Origin: Verrucomicrobiales bacterium | Lineage (GTDB): Bacteria > Verrucomicrobiota > Verrucomicrobiia > Verrucomicrobiales > DEV007 | Length of the DNA stretch: 64,000 bases | Assembly (NCBI GenBank): GCA_012960505.1 | Contig: DUBC01000020.1 | Coordinates: 56,109 to 120,108 of the forward strand | Reading direction: 5' to 3' | Shown: piece after piece, positions 20,009 to 27,558 of the stretch | Numbering within the stretch: the first letter of the stretch is position 1 | How the letters are laid out: each line of letters opens with the position of its first letter | Translations under genes and position numbers: made by a program | Notes under the pieces: model-generated | Database searches by the model: none | Seen by the model: the letters and a program-made list of their open reading frames with translations, nothing else | Told to the model about the DNA's origin: nothing

Positions 20009-20505
20009 TAATCGTATTTTTCAATAATTTCGGCGACATTGTCAGCCTTCACAGATTCATGGAACTCATCACCAATCAAGCACACAGGTCCTGTACCACA
20101 ACTCGCCAAACACTCCGCAAATTCAATACTAAATTTACCATCCTCAGAAACTGCTATCGGGTTATGATGCGAAACCTTAGACCTATCAATACCAGCAACT
20201 TCACAAAACTTTTCCATCGTTTCATAACAACCAGCCATCGCACATGAAAGGGTACGACAAACTCGAATATGATACTTTCCAGGAGCAGTCTGCCTGAATC
20301 CTGGATAGAACGTCACGAGCTCGAGAACATGGATAGGTTCAATGCCTAGTTTTTCAGCGACCCAATTCACGCTCTCTTCATTGATGTGGCCGTATTCTTG
20401 TTGCAACAAATGCAAAAGGGGCAAAGACGCACTCCTCTTCTGATCATTCGGATAGTGGCTAATGTATTCGTTCGCCTGATTATTTAATTCTCTAGAAACT
20501 TCCAT
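20008..20505 (-). CDS. nuoE: NADH-quinone oxidoreductase subunit E (2Fe-2S)
   Basis: A 165-residue thioredoxin-fold ferredoxin. The four ligands of cluster N1a are visible as CRTLSC in the first pair and CLASC in the second (AECLASCGTGPVCLI). It partners NuoF in the NADH-oxidising module. The stop codon shares a base with the nuoF start. It follows nuoD by 8 bp. Confidence 0.96.
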   Translation of the reverse strand: MEVSRELNNQANEYISHYPNDQKRSASLPLLHLLQQEYGHINEESVNWVAEKLGIEPIHVLELVTFYPGFRQTAPGKYHIRVCRTLSCAMAGCYETMEKFCEVAGIDRSKVSHHNPIAVSEDGKFSIEFAECLASCGTGPVCLIGDEFHESVKADNVAEIIEKYD

Positions 20506-20513
20506 ATTGTTTA

Positions 20514-21773
20514 CTAGCGGTCACATTCCCCCATCACAAAATCTAAACTGCCAAGAATAGACACCACATCACTAATCATGTGACCCGGTAGAAGCTTGGG
20601 AAGAATACTTAAATTCACAAATGAGGGGCTCCTAATTTTAAGGCGGTGGGGGACTCCTCCTCCCTTTGAGTTAATATAAAATCCAAGCTCTCCTTTGGGA
20701 TTCTCTGCACCAAAATAAACCTCACCTTCAGGGGCATCAATGCCCTGCGTCGCCACAATGAAGTGATGAATCAACTCCTCCATGCTCATAAGTACGCGCT
20801 CCTTATCTGGTAAAGTCGCTTTTGGATCAGTAATGTTCACTGGTCCTTTAGGAATTTTTTGACACACCTGACGCAGAATCCTCACGCTCTGCCTCATCTC
20901 TTCCATACGAACTAAATACCGGTCATAACAGTCACCGATCTTGCCCACAGGAATATCAAAGTCATATTTTTCATATCCAAGGTAAGGATGATTTTTCCTC
21001 ATATCAAAATCTACCCCTGAACCTCTCAAGTTCGGGCCCGTTAAACCATACCCGATCGCATCATCCTTAGAGATGAATCCTACATCTTGAGTGCGTCCAA
21101 TAAATATAGGGTTCCTTGAAAGTAATTCATCCACCTCCTCAATAACCTCACTGACTTCGTCACAGAACTTCAACACACCCTTTATCGTATCTTCTGTCAG
21201 GTCTCTTGTCTGACCGCCTACCCTAGTGTAGCTAGTCGTGAAACGGGCTCCAGAGATCTGCTCGCAGAGATCATAAACGGTTTCCCTTTGTGTGAACGTA
21301 TATAGGAAAACAGTCATAGCACCTACATCCATTGCGTAGCAGCCAACGCCTAATAAATGTGCAGAAATTCTGGCAAGCTCACAACAAATGACTCTGACCG
21401 CTTGTCCTCGAGGAGGTAATTCCCAGCCCATTAATTTTTCAACAGCACAAGCATAAGCGACGTTATTTGCTAATGGGGCAAGATAATCAAGGCGATCAGT
21501 GTATGGAACGAACTGATTGTATTGCATATTTTCAGCAAGTTTTTCATCACCTCTATGCAGGTATCCAACGTCAGGGTCTGCTTTGGTAATGACTTCTCCA
21601 TCCAGTTCAAGAATGAGTCTTAAAACCCCATGAGTCGCAGGGTGAGAAGGACCCATGTTAAGTGTCAGTTTCTCGCCAACAAGATCATCCGTTTTTTGTT
21701 GATAGGTCTCCAAAGCCTGTGCCGCCTTAGTGGCCGCATCGGGCGTCTCAAATTCTTGCAAAGTGTCTGCCAT
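20514..21773 (-). CDS. nuoD: NADH-quinone oxidoreductase subunit D, first gene of the local block
   Basis: A 419-residue 49-kDa-type subunit with the hallmark NMGPSHPATHGVLRLILELDGE near residue 39 and the quinone-site region around LHRGDEKLAE. It is a stand-alone NuoD, not fused to NuoC, with an extra N-terminal stretch of about 35 residues before the conserved core. It forms the quinone cavity with NuoB. No nuoA, nuoB or nuoC lies upstream; about 300 non-coding bases separate it from an uronate isomerase gene on the same strand. The missing subunits must be elsewhere in the genome. Confidence 0.96.
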   Translation of the reverse strand: MADTLQEFETPDAATKAAQALETYQQKTDDLVGEKLTLNMGPSHPATHGVLRLILELDGEVITKADPDVGYLHRGDEKLAENMQYNQFVPYTDRLDYLAPLANNVAYACAVEKLMGWELPPRGQAVRVICCELARISAHLLGVGCYAMDVGAMTVFLYTFTQRETVYDLCEQISGARFTTSYTRVGGQTRDLTEDTIKGVLKFCDEVSEVIEEVDELLSRNPIFIGRTQDVGFISKDDAIGYGLTGPNLRGSGVDFDMRKNHPYLGYEKYDFDIPVGKIGDCYDRYLVRMEEMRQSVRILRQVCQKIPKGPVNITDPKATLPDKERVLMSMEELIHHFIVATQGIDAPEGEVYFGAENPKGELGFYINSKGGGVPHRLKIRSPSFVNLSILPKLLPGHMISDVVSILGSLDFVMGECDR

Positions 21774-22076
21774 TTGGGCTTACTAGGAACTCTGGTAAAG
21801 TCTTAGGATTACTGCTTACCAACCTTAATTATTAAGCACCCGGAACATCCCGCAAGCGCTATTTGTGAAATTTTTCACAAGCTCCTAACTTATTGATTTT
21901 AAACTAGTTACTGCTCGCTTAAAATTGAGATAATTGGAAGGTTTTCGAAAGCTCTGATAATGATCAATTCTTCCAAATTTTATCCTCATCGTAACTCATT
22001 GAACATGAGAGAATTGTGATCTATATCAAATCTTGATAAGACCAGAACTTTCAAATTTATGATCTGCTTAACGAAG
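21774..22076. other. intergenic region upstream of nuoD
   Basis: This 303-bp gap separates uxaC (ending at 22077) from nuoD. It contains one perfect inverted repeat listed separately (21863-21880) and otherwise AT-rich sequence with no credible coding frame. I see no tRNA or small RNA structure here. It probably holds the promoter of the nuoD-N operon, but no clear -35/-10 pair can be named. Confidence 0.5.
21863..21880. promoter_or_regulatory. perfect palindrome upstream of nuoD, candidate operator
   Basis: TTGTGAAA, two bases (TT) and TTTCACAA form a perfect 8-bp inverted repeat about 90 bp before the nuoD start. The two-base centre makes an RNA hairpin unlikely and a dimeric-repressor or activator site more likely. 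There is no following T-run to suggest a terminator. It is placed to control the nuo operon; the binding protein is unknown. Confidence 0.4.
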
Positions 22077-23492
22077 TCAAATACCAAAATCAAAGTACTC
22101 CGCAGCATTATTATAGCAGATGTCTTTAACTATAGACCCAACCAAATTCACATCATTTGGAAGAATCCCCTCCTCAATCTCTTTACCCAACTTGTTACAA
22201 AGAATGCGGCGAAAGTATTCGTGCCTTGTAAAACTTAAGAATGATCTCGAGTCGGTAAGCATACCTACAAAACAGGAGAGCAGCCCTAGCTGGGACAATG
22301 TTTCAATCTGGCGAATCATCCCATCCATTTGATCATTAAACCACCAGCCACTCCCAAACTGCATTTTTCCCGCCACGCTACCATCCTGAAAATTGCCAAC
22401 CATTGCACTGACCAATTCATTATTTCTAGGATTAATAGGATACAGAATTGTTTTTGCGAGCTTTCCTTTCTTATCCAACCTAGAAAAAAGTTTAGACATT
22501 GGCTCCGCAACGGACCAATCACCTATAGAATCACAACCAATGTCAGGTCCCAACTCATCAAAGAGTCGGGAAGAGTTGTTCCGGAGTGCGCCAAAATGAT
22601 ATTGTTGAACCCAATTCCGCTCCGAATCCATCACTCCAAAAAGATAAAGCATGTGCGATTTGAACTTATTAATTTCATCTGCACTGAGCTGAACTCCTCC
22701 TCGCGCCTTATCAAAAATAGAAGAAATATCTCGTTCCGTATATTCTTCTGCGTAGAAAGTTTCAATCCCATGGTCAGACAATCGGCAACCTCTGTCATGA
22801 AAGAACTGATGCCTGGACGATAGAGCATCAACAAAATCATCAAATTTTGATATATCAATATTTGAAACTGAGGACAATTGATTAACCCACTCAGTAAAGA
22901 CTTCACTATTCTCTGGCATCATTGCCTTGTCTGGGCGCCAGGCTGGCAATACCTTACATTCAATAGAATTATCTTTAGATAAAAACTCATGATGAACGAG
23001 AGAATCACATGGGTCATCAGTTGTACAGATAGCTACAACTTTAGACTCTCTAATTAGGCTCCTTGATGAGATACCTTCAGGGCCCAGCCTTGAATTGCAT
23101 CGATCGTAAATATCTTTGCTGGTGTCAGAGCTTAACAATTCAAAAACATCAAAATAACGAGCCAACTCAAGTTGGTTCCAATGATAAAGAGGATTGCCTA
23201 AGAGTTTCGGCATTGTATTAGCCCAGGCGGAGAATTTTTCCCAATCCTCTGAGGTGCCAGTAACAATTTCCTCATTAATCCCATTCGAACGCATTGCTCG
23301 CCACTTGTAATGATCTCCGCCAAGCCAAAGTTCGGTTATCGTTTCCCAATGCTTATCTTCAGCAATTTCTTCTGGAGGCAAATGACAATGATAGTCAATT
23401 ATCGGCATTTCTGCCGCATAATCATGATAAAGCTGACGTGCTGTATCACTGGAAAGCAAAAAATCGTCGTGTATAAAATGTTTATCAGCCAT
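22077..23492 (-). CDS. uxaC: glucuronate/uronate isomerase
   Basis: A 471-residue amidohydrolase-fold enzyme of the uronate isomerase family. The early metal-binding DYHCHLPPEEIA motif near residue 34 and the length (about 470) match UxaC. It interconverts D-glucuronate and D-fructuronate, or D-galacturonate and D-tagaturonate, the entry step of hexuronate catabolism. No other hexuronate genes adjoin it, but a sulfatase and a GPH-type sugar symporter occur within 10 kb, consistent with use of sulfated, uronate-containing algal polysaccharides (inference). It is divergent from selC. Confidence 0.93.
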   Translation of the reverse strand: MADKHFIHDDFLLSSDTARQLYHDYAAEMPIIDYHCHLPPEEIAEDKHWETITELWLGGDHYKWRAMRSNGINEEIVTGTSEDWEKFSAWANTMPKLLGNPLYHWNQLELARYFDVFELLSSDTSKDIYDRCNSRLGPEGISSRSLIRESKVVAICTTDDPCDSLVHHEFLSKDNSIECKVLPAWRPDKAMMPENSEVFTEWVNQLSSVSNIDISKFDDFVDALSSRHQFFHDRGCRLSDHGIETFYAEEYTERDISSIFDKARGGVQLSADEINKFKSHMLYLFGVMDSERNWVQQYHFGALRNNSSRLFDELGPDIGCDSIGDWSVAEPMSKLFSRLDKKGKLAKTILYPINPRNNELVSAMVGNFQDGSVAGKMQFGSGWWFNDQMDGMIRQIETLSQLGLLSCFVGMLTDSRSFLSFTRHEYFRRILCNKLGKEIEEGILPNDVNLVGSIVKDICYNNAAEYFDFGI

Positions 23493-23576
23493 GTTTTACT
23501 TATCGAGCATGCATTTTGCCCCTTTATTATAAGTTTGTCAGCAGAGAATTGAATTTCTATTAATGCTCCATATATT

Positions 23577-23702
23577 GCCAGTACTAATGGGGAGTGATGG
23601 GTGCCTGGTGGCCTCCGCGGTCTTCAAAACCGTTGAGGGTAGTTATGCTGCCCTGGTTGGTTCGATTCCTTCCCTCTCCGCTTTTCCCATTAGTGGCTTT
23701 TT
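23577..23702 (+). terminator. outer inverted repeat enclosing selC, ending in T-run
   Basis: ACTAATGGG at 23583-23591 pairs perfectly with CCCATTAGT at 23686-23694. With a three-base bulge (AGT at 23580-23582) the pairing extends by GCC (23577-23579) with GGC (23695-23697). TTTTT follows at 23698-23702. The stem encloses the whole tRNA and its 5' arm includes the first three acceptor bases. It may be a leader-trailer stem of the precursor or an unusual intrinsic terminator. The pairing is seen; the function is inferred. Confidence 0.45.
23589..23680 (+). tRNA. selC: tRNA-Sec, anticodon TCA
   Basis: A 92-base tRNA without encoded CCA, the same length as E. coli selC without its CCA. The anticodon arm GCGGT-CTTCAAA-ACCGT presents TCA at 23624-23626. 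The long variable arm AGGGTAG-TTATG-CTGCCCT pairs fully, and the T loop is TTCGATT. The D arm (GGGTGCC-TGGT-GGCCTCC) has the tiny 4-base loop typical of tRNA-Sec. By my pairing, U-C mismatches occur in the acceptor and D stems and two U-U mismatches in the T stem, more than usual. It decodes UGA as selenocysteine with SelA, SelB and SelD; selA lies 1.5 kb downstream. Confidence 0.82.
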
Positions 23703-23751
23703 ATTGGTCAATAAATAGTAAAAAGCTAATATACCGGCAAATAACTAAATC

Positions 23752-25044
23752 ATGCGCAGATTTTATCATCTTTTTCTATTATATTTAGGGGCCTTTATTT
23801 TCACTACCTTTCAACTTACTGCTCGGCCCAACATACTGATCATATTCACGGATGATCAGGGATATGCAGATATTGGCTGCTATGGGAACAAAAAAAATAA
23901 AACTCCCAGGTTAGATGGCCTAGCGAAGGAAGGCACAAGGTTCACTTCTTTTTATTCTCAGACCGTGTGCGGGCCTTCCCGCTCAGCGCTACTAACGGGC
24001 AGGCAGCCGATAAGAAGTAAGGGTTGGAGCATGCCTGCAACAGAAACCACATTTGCTGAACTGATGCGTGAAACTGGATATCAGACAGCTTGTATCGGCA
24101 AATGGGATGTATCAAACCGCAAGCCAATACCTGAACGCATGCCCAATTCAAAAGGCTTTGATTATTACTTTGGACCATTAGGCGCTAATGATGGAGGAAC
24201 CGTAGCAATTCATGAAAACAATAAACCAGCTTTGGTAACAAATAAGATGGGGGACCTCATTAACCTCTACACTAACAAGTCAATAAATTATCTAAAGAAA
24301 GTCCGAGATCCCAAGAAACCGTTCCTTCTATATCTTGCTCATACCATGATGCATACAATCATCGACTCATCACCAAATTTTCGAGGCAAATCAGAGGGCG
24401 GTTTATACGGTGACGTCGTTGAAGAGTTCGACCACGAAACGGGCCGCTTATTGGATACCGTTGATGAGTTAGGATTGAAACAGAATACTTTAGTAATTTA
24501 CACAAGCGACAATGGCCCCTGGAACCAAAAGAAATACACTATGAAGAAAAAGGGACATCCTAAAGGATCAGTTTTCTGGGGAGAATCTGGCCCGCTGAGA
24601 AATGGAAAAGGGTCCTGCTATGAAGGCGGTTATAGGCTCCCTTGCATCGTCCGATGGCCAGGAAAAATTCCATCCGGTCATGTGTCCGCTGCTATCTTTG
24701 CCACTATCGATTTTATGCCCACCTTCGCCAATCTGTGCGAATTTAAAATACCAAACGACCGCCACATCGACGGAATTGATCAGACCGATCTTCTTTTTGG
24801 AAAGAGAACAAAAGGAAGAGATTATTTTTATTTCAATAATGCGGGAGTTCGTCAGGGAAAATGGAAATACCTAAAGGCAAATGCTCATTTTCATGGATAT
24901 GCGATTGAAGATAAGAGAATAAAAGCCGAAGAACTTTATGATCTGGAAAATGATTTAGGTGAGACAAAGAACTTAGCCTCAAAATTCCCAGAAAAAACAG
25001 CTAAGTTAAAAGCTTTAATGCAATCAATTGAAAAATTCAATTAA
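23752..25044 (+). CDS. secreted sulfatase, formylglycine-dependent
   Basis: The 430-residue protein begins with a signal peptide (about residues 4-24), then the sulfatase core ARPNILIIFTDDQGYADIG with the metal-binding DD pair. The C-x-P-S-R maturation motif TVCGPSRSALLTGR puts the formylglycine cysteine at C73. A further motif region IGKWDVSN matches the conserved G-K-W stretch. It should remove sulfate from sulfated polysaccharides in the periplasm or outside the cell and needs a formylglycine-generating enzyme, not seen here. It lies between selC and selA on the same strand; this order may be chance. The polysaccharide substrate is not readable. Confidence 0.92.
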   Translation: MRRFYHLFLLYLGAFIFTTFQLTARPNILIIFTDDQGYADIGCYGNKKNKTPRLDGLAKEGTRFTSFYSQTVCGPSRSALLTGRQPIRSKGWSMPATETTFAELMRETGYQTACIGKWDVSNRKPIPERMPNSKGFDYYFGPLGANDGGTVAIHENNKPALVTNKMGDLINLYTNKSINYLKKVRDPKKPFLLYLAHTMMHTIIDSSPNFRGKSEGGLYGDVVEEFDHETGRLLDTVDELGLKQNTLVIYTSDNGPWNQKKYTMKKKGHPKGSVFWGESGPLRNGKGSCYEGGYRLPCIVRWPGKIPSGHVSAAIFATIDFMPTFANLCEFKIPNDRHIDGIDQTDLLFGKRTKGRDYFYFNNAGVRQGKWKYLKANAHFHGYAIEDKRIKAEELYDLENDLGETKNLASKFPEKTAKLKALMQSIEKFN

Positions 25045-25150
25045 GCTCCGATCAGGATAGGCTTACTACCAATAAATTACTTCTTACAATTATACCTAAG
25101 ACGAAGATAACTGGAATAATCCAATAATAGTTGCACCTTTAATCCTTCAA

Positions 25151-26506
25151 ATGAGTAAAGCTGACCTTAGTCGACTTCCCGCAGTCGAAAAAACTCTACA
25201 AGCGCTAGAGGAAGTTGATCTACCCAGACCAATTATCCTTAGCTTGGTCAGGCAATCAATTAAAGAACTAAGAAACAATCCAGAAAAGATTCCTGATTTT
25301 AATGATTATATAAATACCTTACGGACCGAACTTAATTCTCTTTCCAGAACAAGAATAGCCGCAGTCATTAACGGTACCGGTGTATTGATTCACACTAATA
25401 TGGGACGATCACCACTACCCGACAGCGCTGCTGAAAGGTTATGTTCGATCGCAACCAATTATAATAATCTAGAATTAGATTTAAATACCGGAGAAAGAGG
25501 CAACCGCGCTGCGTACCTTGAAAAGTGTCTAGCCCTAGTGTCCGGATCCGAATCAGCGACCTCAGTCAATAATTGTGCCTCTGCTCTGGTAATCATTTTA
25601 AGGCACTTCGTAAGAGGCAATAAAAGAAGAGTTATTATTTCACGGAGCCAACTAGTTGAAATTGGTGGTGGATTTAGAATACCTGACATACTGCTTGCAA
25701 GCGGGGCCGTTCTCCACGAAATCGGAACAACAAATAAGACTACTGTAAAGGACTATGAAAATGCGATCAGTGATGAGACGGCTTTAATATTGAAAGTACA
25801 TCAAAGTAATTTTTATATGGGAGGCTTTATAGAAAATGCAGAAACAGAAGAACTGGCCCAGTTAGCAAAAAAGAAAGGAATTCCTTTCTGTGAAGATCTT
25901 GGAAGCGGAGCAGTAGTAAACACCGATGAATTCGGACCAGTAGATCATGAGCCTACACCATCTGAAATTCTAGCAAAGGGAGTTGATCTTATTTGTTATA
26001 GCGGAGACAAATTACTTGGAGGACCACAAGCCGGTATCATCGCAGGCCGTTCGAAACTTGTGAAAGGAATAAAGAAAGAGCCATTCTTCAGAGCATTAAG
26101 ATGCGACAAGCTCATACTTTCAATGTTAGAAGAAGTGACTGAGTCTTATCTAAGAGGAATTACTGAAATCCCAATACTAGACATGCTCTCATCGACAACT
26201 GATGAATTAAACTCAAGAGCTGAAGCAATCATCAAGGACCTCAAAGAATTACCCCTAAGCGCCTGTACAGGAAAAGGTGAATCGAGGATAGGAGGAGGAA
26301 CGATGCCGAAGTCCACGATCCCATCAGTTACTATAGACCTAAAGCCTGAAAAATTTTCAACCTCCAAACTTGCTAAAAACTTAAGATGCAATACTAACCC
26401 AGTCATGGGTTATACCGCAGACGGACTGTTCAAAATTGACTTGAGGACGGTCTTCCCTCGTCAGGACGAGAACTTATTGGAAGCGATCAAGGAAGCTGTT
26501 TCTTAA
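25151..26506 (+). CDS. selA: L-seryl-tRNA(Sec) selenium transferase
   Basis: A 451-residue PLP enzyme of normal SelA length. The N-terminal helical domain has the family's LPAVEKTLQAL opening, and the PLP-binding Lys is K287 in CYSGDKLLGGPQAG. Other landmarks are INGTGVLIHTNMGRSPL near residue 73 and ELDLNTGERGNR. It converts Ser-tRNA(Sec) to Sec-tRNA(Sec) using selenophosphate. With selC close upstream it shows that the organism encodes selenoproteins; selB and selD are not in the window. No strong ribosome-binding site is visible before the ATG. Confidence 0.96.
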   Translation: MSKADLSRLPAVEKTLQALEEVDLPRPIILSLVRQSIKELRNNPEKIPDFNDYINTLRTELNSLSRTRIAAVINGTGVLIHTNMGRSPLPDSAAERLCSIATNYNNLELDLNTGERGNRAAYLEKCLALVSGSESATSVNNCASALVIILRHFVRGNKRRVIISRSQLVEIGGGFRIPDILLASGAVLHEIGTTNKTTVKDYENAISDETALILKVHQSNFYMGGFIENAETEELAQLAKKKGIPFCEDLGSGAVVNTDEFGPVDHEPTPSEILAKGVDLICYSGDKLLGGPQAGIIAGRSKLVKGIKKEPFFRALRCDKLILSMLEEVTESYLRGITEIPILDMLSSTTDELNSRAEAIIKDLKELPLSACTGKGESRIGGGTMPKSTIPSVTIDLKPEKFSTSKLAKNLRCNTNPVMGYTADGLFKIDLRTVFPRQDENLLEAIKEAVS

Positions 26507-26523
26507 TTTTGATTCAGCTAAAC

Positions 26524-26547
26524 AAAAAAGAAAATTAATTCTTTTTT
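26524..26547. terminator. AT-rich inverted repeat between convergent genes
   Basis: AAAAAAGAA (26524-26532) and TTCTTTTTT (26539-26547) form a 9-bp stem with a 6-base loop in the 28-bp gap between the ends of selA and the mannose-6-phosphate isomerase gene, overlapping the latter's stop codon. The A-run and T-run symmetry would suit a bidirectional terminator, but the stem has only one G-C pair per arm, so it is weak. Confidence 0.35.
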
Positions 26548-27494
26548 GGAATCGTCGTGCGAAGCAATTTTGTTAGGCCATTAGAAATCAGACTGAGAGG
26601 CTCAGTTCCACTCTGGGCAGGAACGATAAAAGAATCACCTCTCCTGAAATCGCAACGCCCGAAACTCAATGCCCCTTCAATTACTGAGATGATTGCAAAG
26701 TTCTCATCTATGGAAGCATTAATTGATTCCGTAGGACTTAGATTTAATTGCTCAACTTCAAAATAAGGACAACGGACAAGAAAGTTATTTTCCATTCTGC
26801 CTTTGCACGGTCTAACGTCTTGGAAGTCAATGGATCTGAGCGCTTCATTGATATGCAACTCTCTAGAATTTCCATCAGAACCTGTCCGCCCCCAATCATG
26901 GACCCTATACGTGGTATCGCTATTTTGTTGAATCTCAAATATCACGACCCCCCCACCAATCGCATGTAATCTACCGCTCGGAATAAAAATAAAGTCTCCT
27001 TTAATAACCTTAATTTTATGTAACATATCATCACTCAGCCCTACATTAACATTTTCCATGAATGCATCAGGAGTGATTTCATGACTAAGGCCACAATAGA
27101 TTTCGGCTTCAGGTTCCGCTTCAGCAATATACCACATTTCAGTTTTTGGTTCGGCTCCAAGTTCAGAAGTAATGCTTTCTGGAGGGTGTACCTGCAGTGA
27201 TAGCTTTTCCCTCGCATCAAGAATTTTGACAAGCAAAGGAAACCTTTCCATCTGTGGAAGATCCAATCCAAAAATCAATTCTTTATGATCAACCCACAAC
27301 TCATTTAAAGTCTTGCCCTGCATTTCCCCATCAATCACAAGACTTTGGTCCCCTTCCCTATCGACAATGTCCCAAGATTCACCGATTAGATCTAACTCAT
27401 TGGGTAGCTGACGATTAAAAATAGATTCTAATTTCCGCCCCCCCCAAACTCGCTCTTTATAAAGCGGATTCAATCTAATTGCATCATCCATCAT
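26535..27494 (-). CDS. manA: mannose-6-phosphate isomerase, class I
   Basis: About 319 residues of a cupin-fold, zinc-dependent phosphomannose isomerase of the short bacterial type. Landmarks are NPLYKERVWGGRKLESIF at the N-terminus, the metal-site region LQVHPP followed by KTEMWYIAEAEP, and GRLHAIGGGVVIFEIQQNSD. It interconverts mannose-6-phosphate and fructose-6-phosphate. I start at the ATG at 27494 (next ATG at 27491) because GAGG precedes it by about ten bases and homologues begin near here; a TTG at 27548 would add an unlikely 18 residues. Regulation unknown; it is divergent from the FAD-dehydrogenase gene 64 bp away. Confidence 0.9.
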   Translation of the reverse strand: MMDDAIRLNPLYKERVWGGRKLESIFNRQLPNELDLIGESWDIVDREGDQSLVIDGEMQGKTLNELWVDHKELIFGLDLPQMERFPLLVKILDAREKLSLQVHPPESITSELGAEPKTEMWYIAEAEPEAEIYCGLSHEITPDAFMENVNVGLSDDMLHKIKVIKGDFIFIPSGRLHAIGGGVVIFEIQQNSDTTYRVHDWGRTGSDGNSRELHINEALRSIDFQDVRPCKGRMENNFLVRCPYFEVEQLNLSPTESINASIDENFAIISVIEGALSFGRCDFRRGDSFIVPAQSGTEPLSLISNGLTKLLRTTIPKKN

Positions 27495-27558
27495 CACATG
27501 GTTAGCCTCATAACTGAAAAAATCTAAAAGAAAATGCGTGTATGACAATTCCTCTTAA

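Noticed and set aside
22329..22823. Antisense frame of 164 residues opposite uxaC
   Set aside because: It lies fully inside a well-conserved coding gene on the other strand, shows no known motif and has basic, low-quality composition; a shadow frame.
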